The translations under genes were made by a program, and so were the position numbers. This document shows positions 21,034 through 29,480 of a stretch of 64,000 bases of DNA, one piece after another (position 1 is the stretch's first letter; each line of letters opens with the position of its first letter). This stretch comes from Tilletia caries (taxonomy: Eukaryota > Basidiomycota > Exobasidiomycetes > Tilletiales > Tilletiaceae), in assembly GCA_032718865.1 (NCBI GenBank), contig JALUTQ010000004.1, positions 1,550,001-1,614,000 of the forward strand. Reading direction: 5' to 3'. The notes beneath the pieces were generated by a model, which was given only the letters and a program-made list of their open reading frames with translations, did no database searches and was not told the DNA's origin.

Positions 21034-22472
21034 GACGGGTGAGTCGCGAAGGGAAGGGGTTGTTGCCGGATGTGCTGTGACTGACAACGAATTGGCCTAT
21101 CGCAGATGAGGAGGAGCGAGGACTGAGGAGGGTGAAAGGGAAGAGAGAGGAGACGAAGGAGAAGGGAGAGGAGGGAGATGAAGGTGAGGGTGAGTAGGAT
21201 ACAGTTGCAGATCGACCGATGAAGAGCGCTGCTTATATACCCTTTCAAGTTCGCAGACTCTTTCCGGTCCAACGCTCGCAACGTACCAGCCATCAGGTGA
21301 GTCGTCAGGCTCGGTAGACGACGTGTTGGCAACAAGACGAGTAACCTTGGCTGACACTATCCCACCCTCCGTAGGACACAGCAACGCAACACGCCAGTTC
21401 AAGTGAGTTCTAACCCAGCCGACTACGACAGCAACAGGAGCCTAACCTCACGCAGGTTCACTACATCATACGCAGAGTTGTTCACGCAGGACGGGGCCGG
21501 CCTCGCTACACACCAAATTCCATCAACGGCGACTGGCATTCCGTCAACGGCGACTGGAGCAGGAGGGACAGCGCGAGCAAGACAGCGTTCGTGACAGCGT
21601 TCGCGACTCGAGCAAGACGGCGATCACGACTCCTACAAGCGAGACGGCGAGAGCAAGGCGGCGATCGAGCAAGCGCGGTGGCGGGCGGGGCTGTGAAGGG
21701 AATGAACGAGGGTGGTGAGTGGGGGGGTTATCTTCATCAAGCGGAGGGCAGGCAAGCAGAGCAGGGCGACAAACGACCGTCCGACCGTCTACCCACGGAT
21801 GCGGGAGCCTGGGGGCTGGGGCTGATAAGGGCAGGCGAGGAAGCGAGCCGGCGACGCTACCAAGGATGACGCGGATGCCGTGTAAGCGAAGGAGCGGTGT
21901 TGGTCGCCGGGGCCCGGGGGACAACGCGCCGCGCTCACGTGGTTTGTCTAGCTACCGTGACTGCCAATGACGAAATCAATAGCTTTTCCAATAGCACAAT
22001 ACCTGCAATTTCCAACCCAACAGCTATACCTATCCGGTAATTATTGGAGGTAATGCGAGCCACCTAATGCCGGTATTGGCACGATTGTCATCAGTCTAAA
22101 TATGCAAGCCACAGCGCTAACGGAGGCCTAAACGAGGCAATAAACCAGGATTGGGATTTTACAACAGCTTGTCAGGCGTATCTCTCATTGACAACCCTAT
22201 TGGACCCCCCCCCAATAGCATAGCTGTTGTATAGCTATTGCTCTAAACAATCCTAACCCCCTTTCTCCTCTAGAGGCTGGTGAAGATTCGGCACCAGTGA
22301 GCGGTGGGGGTGCGTCGGAGATTAGCCCGGGGCCGGGATCGGCGACCTGTCCCAGACCTGAGACCCCCGCACGTGACATGAGACTTTTCTCCAATCGATG
22401 AGACTCGCAGAAACTCCGCTAAAACTCCAGAGTCTCATGCGGTTTCACGGAGTTTCATGGGGTTTCCACGGA
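21034..22472. other. Right non-coding part of the inserted element
   Basis: No supported gene. TC/GA-rich near 21,120-21,200; short tandem words (GGCGACTGG, GCGAGCAAGAC) near 21,530-21,670; CAATACC/GGTATTG words at 21,990-22,240; and a run of nine C at about 22,206. At 22,260-22,275 a word related to AGGAGAAACGGGGGT (13,488-13,502) occurs in inverse orientation, which may mark the end of an inner element. Confidence 0.4.
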
Positions 22473-22770
22473 GACGAGTCACTTAGTAGCGGAGACGCGG
22501 AGTTACGCCGGAGATGCCGCGGAGATGGTATTTTTACCGAGCGTCTCCGCAACTCCGCGATTTTGGCAGCAAGCTAAAGCGTCTCCCTCCGCTGTTTTCC
22601 AGGCAGCTTAGCCGAGCGGAAATCTCCCTCCGCGATGAATGACTGGCGGAAAGGAGGTCTCCGCGAGCGTCTCCGAGGCTGACGGCGGAGAAAAACTCGC
22701 GGAGATTTGCTCCGCGGGGACGCGGAGACGCGGAGCTCCGCAGAAACCGCGGAGATGGTCGACATCCTTA
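22473..22770 (+). repeat. Right subterminal inverted-repeat region
   Basis: About 298 bp, mirror of the left end: GCGGAGA/TCTCCGC words throughout, a 46-bp block (22473-22518) inverse to 12988-13033, and the terminal GTCGACATCCTTA. Confidence 0.75.
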
Positions 22771-22778
22771 CGAACAAG
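22771..22778 (+). repeat. 8-bp target-site duplication, right copy
   Basis: CGAACAAG, identical to 12713-12720. The RT coding sequence resumes directly after it. Confidence 0.85.
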
Positions 22779-23396
22779 GCAAGTTCCACGTCAAGGGGCT
22801 TCTTGACTTCATCAGGTCAGCTGCCGGTCAGTCAAGGCGCTACCAACTTCGCCACGAAGGCCGCCGGATCAAGCAAGACCTGCGATGGTGGAAGCAGCAG
22901 CTGGCGATGGACGCCTTCTGCCGATCCTTTGACCCCGACCCTGCGAAGGACACGGACTGCTTGCAACTGTGACGGCTCTACGTCTTATGGTGCCGGAGTT
23001 CACATCGCAGGCAGAGAACGAGCGTTTCCCCTCCATCGGCATCTGCAAGGTCACGTCGACATCAAAACTGTGGAGGCGCTTTCCCTGGAGCTCGCCGTTC
23101 TGTATCTGGCACACCTTGGCAACAATGATACTGCTTTGGTCGTTTACTCCGACAGTACCCCGGTGTGCGGGGCGTTCAAGAAAGGGAGAATGGCCGCGGA
23201 AGAGGCCAACAGCGTACTCGAACGCATCGCCGAGTTGGAACAACAACACCGCATCAGGCTCGAGCTACGCTGGGTGAAGTCCGAAGACAACAAAGCGGAC
23301 CGCCCCTCCCGCGGGAAACACAGCCCGGCACACCGTCGCCTCCCACCCATTCCCCTATCCGATCCCCTACGACACTGGTTCAGCGACAGCTGGTGA
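22779..23396 (+). pseudogene. DIRS RT connection and RNase H, 3' part (frameshifted)
   Basis: Continues the RT gene after the 10-kb insertion. In the frame that joins the left part, the connection region reads GKFHVKGLLDFIRSAAGQS and DLRWWKQQLAMDAF, and ends at a TGA at 22970-22972. RNase H is in the next phase: DGSTSYGAGVHIAG, TVEALSLELAVLYLAH, ALVVYSDSTPVCGAF, LELRWVKSEDNKADRPSRG, carrying the acidic residues expected for RNase H (D of DGS, E of EALSLE, D of YSD). A single-nucleotide indel just before 22970 therefore inactivates this copy independently of the insertion. Confidence 0.8.
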
Positions 23397-23472
23397 TCGA
23401 CCGGGCGAGGAGGATCCTGATCCGGACAAGAACAAGATCCCGGAACGCACGCATGCGACCGAGGCAACGGCG

Positions 23473-24978
23473 GTGCCAACCAAGGCCAAACCGTGGGCCA
23501 AGCTGGCCAAACAGTGGAAGACCTCCCGGCAGACATGCACCAAGCCCGGGTCTGTCAAGGCAGGAACAAAAAAGGGACCGTCGATCAGCACTCGCACATT
23601 TAAGGCCAAGAGCCGAATGGTCAAGACCAGCGTGACGGCCAACCGTCCAAAGGTGAAGCGCGGCCCTGACCGTTTCTCCGCTTGGATTCCCGCTTCGTCG
23701 GTCAAGATCTCGAGGGCAACACGAGCATCCTTGCTGACGGTAAGGAAGATCGCGCTCGCCGGATACGCCAAGGGCACGCACAAGAGCTACAGCATCGGGC
23801 TCGCGCAGTGGCACAGATACTGCGACGAGCACAAGGTTGCAGAGAAGCGCCGAGAACCAGCTGCTTCACACCTGGTCGAGCATTGGGTTGCAGTCTATGC
23901 AGGTAAAAAAAGGGGATCGTATCTCAGCGACTGGATATCGGCCCTCAAAGCCTGGCACTTACTGAACAACCTGCCTTGGCTTCCCATTGAGGGACGCCTT
24001 TCCCTCATCCGCCGAGGAGTGGCCAACCTTCAGCCAGAGCCTCGACCACCCCGGGAGCCCATGACTGTGCAATGGCTCGACAAGCTCGTGCTCGCTGCTG
24101 ACGCCAACGATCCAACGGAGGCTGCCGTCGTCGCAGCGGCAGCGACTGGTTTTTGGGGCCTCTGTCGCCTGGGCGAACTAGTTTCCTCCGCCGACAAAGC
24201 TGAGCGAGCACACCAGATTACGAGGTCGAAGGCGGTACCATCTATGGCCTTCGGCGCGGTGCCAACGTACACGCTTCGCCTCCCACGCACTAAAACCCAG
24301 CCGCAAGGCGACACCGTGATCATTGCTCATCAATCCGAGATATGCGATCCCATCAAGCTCATGCGCTTGCACCTCGAACGATCGCCGTGCACATTGACCC
24401 AGGCACAAGAGACCACCCCCCTCTTCGCCTATAGGACGGCAGATTCGCTCCAGCCGCTCACCCGATCAAAGTTCCTAAGCACCCTTGGCGCCATTGGAAA
24501 ACGCGCCGGCATCGGCCTGCTTCAGGGTCATTCCATGCGCATAGGGGGATGCACGGCACTGCTCACGCGCGGAGTACCGCCGAGCAGGGTACAACTACAC
24601 GGGCGGTGGTCGAGCGATGCCTTCAAACGGTATATCCGCGAACACGCGGCGGTGATGACATCGTACCTGGTCATCAACCAGGTCGCATCAGACCGGCTCC
24701 ACAGCCTCTACCCCACCGAATGGCCTGCCCTTGCCCCCACCACACCCACCACAAAGTCCAAGGCCAGCCCCAAGGTCAAGAGCAAAGCCAAGGCAATAAC
24801 GGACCCGTCTGGCGCCCTCGCTGCCGTGACCGCAGTCAACACCGATGGGCCAACGCCACCGACCGGACCAATCCAGCCGTCGCGCGCGCGAGGACGCAGA
24901 ACGAGCCCCCGCACTCCCAAGAAACAGGGGACGCTGACGGCAGGACGGCCCGAGAGCGGCGATGTCCGACCCTCGTAG
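23473..24978 (+). CDS. DIRS tyrosine recombinase
   Basis: Open frame of about 500 aa; the first ATG is some 48 codons in, so the start is uncertain. A basic N-terminus precedes an N-terminal helical domain (KGTHKSYSIGLAQWHRYCDE, SDWISALKAWHLLNNLP) and the catalytic domain: first Arg in GFWGLCRLGELVSSADKAE; HxxR in LQGHSMRIGG; HGRWSSDAFKRYI with the nucleophile Tyr. All of the R-H-R-H/W-Y set is visible. The Lys/Ser/Pro-rich tail is probably disordered. In DIRS elements this enzyme inserts the circular DNA copy. Unlike RT/RNase H, this frame is intact. Confidence 0.88.
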   Translation: MPTKAKPWAKLAKQWKTSRQTCTKPGSVKAGTKKGPSISTRTFKAKSRMVKTSVTANRPKVKRGPDRFSAWIPASSVKISRATRASLLTVRKIALAGYAKGTHKSYSIGLAQWHRYCDEHKVAEKRREPAASHLVEHWVAVYAGKKRGSYLSDWISALKAWHLLNNLPWLPIEGRLSLIRRGVANLQPEPRPPREPMTVQWLDKLVLAADANDPTEAAVVAAAATGFWGLCRLGELVSSADKAERAHQITRSKAVPSMAFGAVPTYTLRLPRTKTQPQGDTVIIAHQSEICDPIKLMRLHLERSPCTLTQAQETTPLFAYRTADSLQPLTRSKFLSTLGAIGKRAGIGLLQGHSMRIGGCTALLTRGVPPSRVQLHGRWSSDAFKRYIREHAAVMTSYLVINQVASDRLHSLYPTEWPALAPTTPTTKSKASPKVKSKAKAITDPSGALAAVTAVNTDGPTPPTGPIQPSRARGRRTSPRTPKKQGTLTAGRPESGDVRPS

Positions 24979-25387
24979 CAAATGCAACGAGAGTCTGGCC
25001 CAATCTTGCGTGAGTGTGAACGTAATCTTTCTCTTCTCCCTTCTACATAAGTCGAACGGGCTATCACCGAGTCTCTGGTGCGAAGGTTCCTGCGGGAGGA
25101 CCTCAAAAAAGTTGAGGAATGGCGACACCGTGTCGCTAAGCAAAACCCTCCGAACCGCCACGGTCTATGGACGAGCTGGCAGGTGAACAGGATCAGGATT
25201 CAGGACGTTCTGGACCGCGTCGTCGCATGGACGAGCAACGCTGTCGTATGTGCCTCTATACGTTCGGAGTGCGGCCTTGTGCATCAAGGGATCTCGGGAA
25301 TGGTTGATGGTCACCGTGTTGATGATGAAAATAAATATATAAACAGCAAAAGGTGGTCCAAAATTGTTTGGGAGACTGGATCTGGAA
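24979..25387. other. Right flank of DIRS element
   Basis: 409 bp. The DIRS right end should lie here but was not found. A plus-strand open phase (about 25,050-25,250) encodes a helical, protein-like stretch (ESLVRRFLREDLKKVEEWRH, then DVLDRVVAWTSNAV) followed by a possible GTATGT 5' splice site; it may be a leftover exon of a host gene or an element ORF. No family recognised. Confidence 0.35.
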
Positions 25388-26074
25388 TCATACCTCGTGG
25401 TAAACTCCCAAGGCGACTACCAGATACTCCTCGTCACATGCACCGTACAAGCCGACGATACGTTTACCTGCAGGTGGGACGAGGACACCCAGGTCGGCCC
25501 CGGTGAGATTCCCGACGATGTCTGTTCACTGTTGACTTGCCGCTCTCCATGACGAACTGGATCGCATCAATCCAGCAGCCGGACGTACGACGATCTTGGC
25601 GGACCCGCCGTCCTCTGGATCGAAGGTGAAACGGTGCTCGACGCGACGTGGGTTATGCCAATCTACGTATCCATCCGTCATCCAGCCGTCGTCCATAGAG
25701 CCGCCGTCCATAGAGCCGCCGTCCTTAGGGTCGTCGTCCTTAGAGACGTCCCCCGTAGAGTCGTCGTCCTTAGAGTCATCCTCCTCGCCCCCGTCGTTGG
25801 TTCCGACATTGGGGACGAATCGAAGAACATTGTCGCCCTCCCGAAGCGGTACGGTTGCCTTGAAGTGGGACTGGTTGACCTGCCACTCGATGGATTCGAA
25901 GCCAGAGCGTAGGTTTGTGTGGGCGACGATGGAGCGCACGGGGCGGTCCGGGGTGCCCGCTCGTCCGACGATGAGCAAAAGCCGATGGTAAATCGACTCG
26001 CCGGGCTTGACATTGGTGAAGCGAATCAGGTCCTCGTTCCCTTCGGCATCGCCTGCGATGGACTCGGACCCCAT
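25388..26074 (-). pseudogene. Relic with metallopeptidase-type N-terminal domain and jacalin-like C-terminal part
   Basis: ATG 26074 opens a 183-codon frame. Its first 90 residues (IRFTNVKPGESIYHRLLLIV, HFKATVPLREGDNVLRFVP) resemble the N-terminal beta-domain of the fungal YIL108W-type metallopeptidases. A repetitive Asp/Gly/Ser/Lys stretch follows. After the stop at 25526 two other phases on the same strand give jacalin-like phrases: GCWIDAIQFVMESGKS, then LGVLVPPAGKRIVGLYG ... GVYHEV and a stop at 25390-25388. Those families normally carry a peptidase domain between these parts; it is missing here. At least two frame changes are needed, so I read it as a decayed or internally deleted gene. 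Unusual introns could also explain it, so confidence is modest. Confidence 0.42.
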
Positions 26075-26741
26075 CGTTGAGCTTTGATGCGAAGTCTGCA
26101 GACGGTCAGCTCCAACCGCGACGATGAGGATGGTCGTGAGCGTCTGTCCAGCGTCAAGCCGCGATTGAATCCTTCTTCCTCTGTTCGAACAATGGGACCA
26201 AGGTTGTGTGGGCTGCTGTGTGGCCGGTGGCCCCAGCACTACTGCGGTCTACGGGCAACCGAAATTTCGCTGAAGCGAGGCTCGGAAAAACTGAGGCGCC
26301 ATGATGAGGTTGGAGCCGGCCGCGAGCGCCTCGAGGGCAGACCCCGCCGCCCGTCCGCCGTGCCTTTCATGAGCGAGCCGCGATAAGACGATAGCGTGAT
26401 CGTTGGCGGCAGCCTGCCAGTGAGTCAGGAACTCACTCAGGACGGCGAACGGTTTGGGTTGGGGGACCAGAAAACTCACTTGCCTCATCACATAACTTGG
26501 GAGAGATCCGCGCATGAGCCCATGAGCACACCATCGCCAGTCGAGGCTCTCGCTAGCTCATCTTCCCATCGTCCTTTTCCAACTTCAGAGACATACAGTA
26601 CATATATAAGTCCTGCTGGAACCCCGCTGATCGCTTTCCTCTTTGGCTTCCCCTTCGTACACAGTTCCTTTCTTGAGCTGACCTTCCCTCCCAAGTCTGA
26701 ACCCCCTTTCCTGAATAGTTGGCCTAGACAATCCTGAAGAG
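26075..26741. other. Intergenic, relic to permease 1
   Basis: 667 bp with no supported gene. The right end is the upstream region of the plus-strand permease, with a TATA-like box about 135 bp before its ATG. Confidence 0.5.
26603..26610 (+). promoter_or_regulatory. TATA-like box of permease 1
   Basis: TATATAAG, about 132 bp upstream of the start codon at 26742; a plausible core promoter by sequence and distance only. Confidence 0.4.
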
Positions 26742-29348
26742 ATGTCGGACCCGAACAACTCCAGCCGTAGGGAACCGGACTCGCCGGAGATGGAGTCCCC
26801 TATGGACACTGCCAAAGACGGTACCTCTGACCTTGAAGCCCGTTCGCTCGACAAGGCCGTCCTCGATGAGAAACGCGGAATCACAGCAGCGGACCGCGAG
26901 CTTCAGCCTGGCGAGCTCTCCCTCGAAGATGCCACCGCCGGTGGACAAGGCCGCCATCTAGGTCTCTTCTCCACAACGATGCTTATCACCAGCAGGATCA
27001 TCGGTACTGGAATCTTCTCCACTCCGGCCAGCATCGTCTCTGGAGTCGGCAGCGTCGGCGCTGCGCTGTGTCTGTGGGCTCTCGGCGCGTTACTCGCCTT
27101 CGCCGGCCTGTGCGTCTACCTCGAATTCGCGACAATGTTCCCCCGGAGCGGAGGCGAGAAGGTATATCTGGAAGCGGTCTATCGAAAGCCCAAAATGCTC
27201 GCCACCGTCTTCTTCAGCACACAGGCCATCTTGCTTGGCTTCACTGCACAAGGGTGGGTCCTCTTGCACGAAGGTGAGGAGTGGGATTGTTGCTGAACCC
27301 TGGACGTGGTGGGGAAAACAGGTGCATCATCTTTGCGACCAATCTCGTTGCAGCTGCGGACCGGAAAGCGACTGAATGGGAACAGCGGGGGATTGCAATC
27401 GCTGTCATCACATTCGTGAGTGAAGTTGAAGCCGCTTTCAAACGTGGCAGTTCTGACTGGAGCGGGAGATTCTTCTGGGAACAGGTCACCATCGTCCACG
27501 GTCTACTGCCCAACACTGGTGTGAGGCTGATGAACGCGTTGTCTGTTATCAAGAGTCAGTGATGCTTCTCATCCTCAGTGACAATGCGCCAGTGACCCCC
27601 TTGCTGACGCATCTGTCTCTGGATCCAGTCATCCTCCTCCTCGTTGTATGTGTTACGGGCTGGGTCGTCCTGGGTGGAGGCACACGTATTCAAGATCCGA
27701 AGGCTGCATTCCGGGACGCTTTCGCGGGCTCCTCACAAGCACCCTACAACTATGCCACCGCGCTCTTCAAGGTGAGTTCCCGTTCCTCGTCGAGCTCCTC
27801 CGCAACAGAACTCAAGACAGGCATTCACATCCACAGGTGATCAACAGCTATGCAGGCTGGAGCAACGCCGTCCTCGTCCTGGGAGAAATCAAAGACCCTA
27901 TCCGCACCATAAAACGCGCAGGACCGCTCGGCTTGGGAATCTGCGTTGTCCTCTACATGTTCGCAAACGTCGCTTACTTCTCGGTGGGTACGGTCCAGGA
28001 ACTGTCTCATTCGGGCACGACGATCGGAAGCTACTTTTTCGGCAAGGTTTTTGGGCATACCGCGCAGCGCGTGTTTGCAGTCTTCGTGGCACTTTCGGCA
28101 CTGGTGAGTTGCTATCCTTCCTCTTGCATCCTTAAACATGGGTGAGCTGACTGGAACTTTCTGATAATCTTAGGGAAATGGTGAGATGAATAGCGCTGGA
28201 CGCCCGAAAGACGGGCGTCTCGTGCAACGAGGGGCTAACTTGTTCCGCTCCTTACATAGTCCTCACCGTTACGTTCGCTCAAAGTCGCGTGAACCAGGTA
28301 CGTGTAGAGATGTGCAAAAACATTAGCCCTACCAGCTTACACCGCTGCCTCCCCTTCTTCCTGTGTCTAGGAGCTTGCCAAGGAAGGCGCGTTGCCATGG
28401 CCGGAGCTCTTCGCCTCGAACTGGCCGACACAGCGGAGTCCGATGATGGGTCTGATTGTGCACTTCATCCCCAGCTTCATCGTGATCGTGGCCCCACCGG
28501 TACGTATTTCTACCCTTACAAAGCGTCGAGACGGTGCGCCGAAGGCTCACCGAGATCGATTCTGCAGTTCGGAACAGCCTACAATTTGATTCTTGACATC
28601 GAAGGTTGTGAGTACTGCTGTCCTTTCACACACATATGGCTGGCATTCGACTGAGTCGTTCCTATATTTTGCTTGCAAACCTCCAGACCCAGGACAAGTG
28701 TGAGTGTGACGTTCAACCTACGTCTTCGGACTCTGGCTGACAATCTCACCTCTGTTCTGAACCCAATCTACACGCATGACAGAATTGCTCTTTTGGTCGT
28801 CGTAGGGTTGTTCTACTTGAGGGTGAAAGCGCCAAACGTTCCAAGGGCGTTCAAAGGTGGGTAGGCGCGTGACGTCGATTTCAGGAGCTCATTCTGATCT
28901 AATCTCTCTTCGTTGTCCAGTCTACTGGCCGGTCGCATCCTTCTATCTCGCAGCTGCTGTGTTCCTCCTCATCATTCCATTCCTCAGACCACCGGGAGGT
29001 ACGTTCCAATTGTTACAGGTTCACATTGAAAGAACGCAAATCACTGACACGGTTCTGACTTCCCATTCTGTGATTTCAGGAAAGGGCGATACGACATTGC
29101 CGTACTGGCTTGCTCCTGTGATAGGCATTGCTGTCCTGGCCTCCGGCGTGGTCGGCTGGTTTGTGTGGATGGTCGTTCTCCCCCGGGCCCTCAAGTTCGA
29201 GTACGAGAAGCAGAGAAACGTCCTGCCGGACGGCACTGTCTTCTTCAAGTACGTTCCTCGCTATTTCCGGGATGGGAAGGCTGGCAAGATGCCTGCGCTG
29301 GCGGAGAAGACTTCCGCAGAGAACAAGGCAAGCGAGCCAGAGGCATGA
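26742..29348 (+). CDS. L-type amino-acid permease 1 (LAT / MUP1-like family)
   Basis: Plasma-membrane amino-acid transporter of the APC superfamily, closest by pattern to fungal methionine-type permeases; substrate not proven. Thirteen exons: 26742-27253, 27322-27415, 27485-27554, 27629-27771, 27837-28103, 28174-28180, 28260-28297, 28371-28499, 28568-28607, 28687-28699, 28783-28856, 28921-28998, 29080-29348; 1,734 nt, 577 aa. A polar N-terminal tail is followed by about 12 hydrophobic segments. Signatures: RIIGTGIFSTPASI (TM1), FPRSGGEKVYLEAVYRKPK, YAGWSNAVLVLGEIKDPIRT, GNVLTVTFAQSRVNQELAKE, PYWLAPVIG. Exons 6 (7 nt) and 10 (13 nt) are micro-exons needed to keep GNV and YPGQV in frame. It is convergent with a paralog 132 bp downstream that has the same exon plan. 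Confidence 0.92.
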
Positions 29349-29480
29349 TATGCCTTTCCGATACGGGATTTCATGTGTATCTTTTACATGCATATGTACA
29401 ATTTGATCGATCGTTTTGCATCGCAAAGTCAGACAGCAACAGCAATGAATCGATCATTACGAAGAGTTGCCAATCAATCG

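Larger units (their letters stand above)
12721..22770. mobile_element. 10,050-bp DNA transposon (or nest) inserted in the DIRS RT gene
   Basis: Begins TAAGGACGTCGAC and ends GTCGACATCCTTA, inverted copies matching at 12 of 13 positions. It is flanked by perfect 8-bp direct repeats. Removing it with one repeat restores the RT reading frame across the junction, which shows that the unit between the repeats is what was inserted. Both ends (about 300 bp) are crowded with TCTCCGC/GCGGAGA words in both orientations, a layout typical of transposase binding sites. An 8-bp duplication and TA-AGG ends suggest a hAT-like mechanism, yet the only transposase-like gene inside is of Tnp2 (CACTA-related) type. 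Either the element is unusual or a second element is nested within a shorter hAT-like one. Four gene-like loci lie inside, at 14.2-15.3, 15.9-17.2, 18.1-19.6 and 19.6-21.0 kb. Confidence 0.85.
10007..24978 (+). mobile_element. DIRS-type tyrosine-recombinase retrotransposon, split by an insertion
   Basis: Three co-directional modules in DIRS order: a gag-like ORF (10007-11596), reverse transcriptase (11394-12720) continuing as connection plus RNase H at 22779-23396, and a tyrosine recombinase (23473-24978). RT together with a tyrosine recombinase instead of a DDE integrase or endonuclease defines the DIRS group. Coordinates given are the coding limits; true ends (split or inverted repeats) were not located. 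The element is interrupted in the RT frame by 10,050 bp of other DNA, and its RNase H part needs a frameshift, so this copy is not autonomous. Confidence 0.85.
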
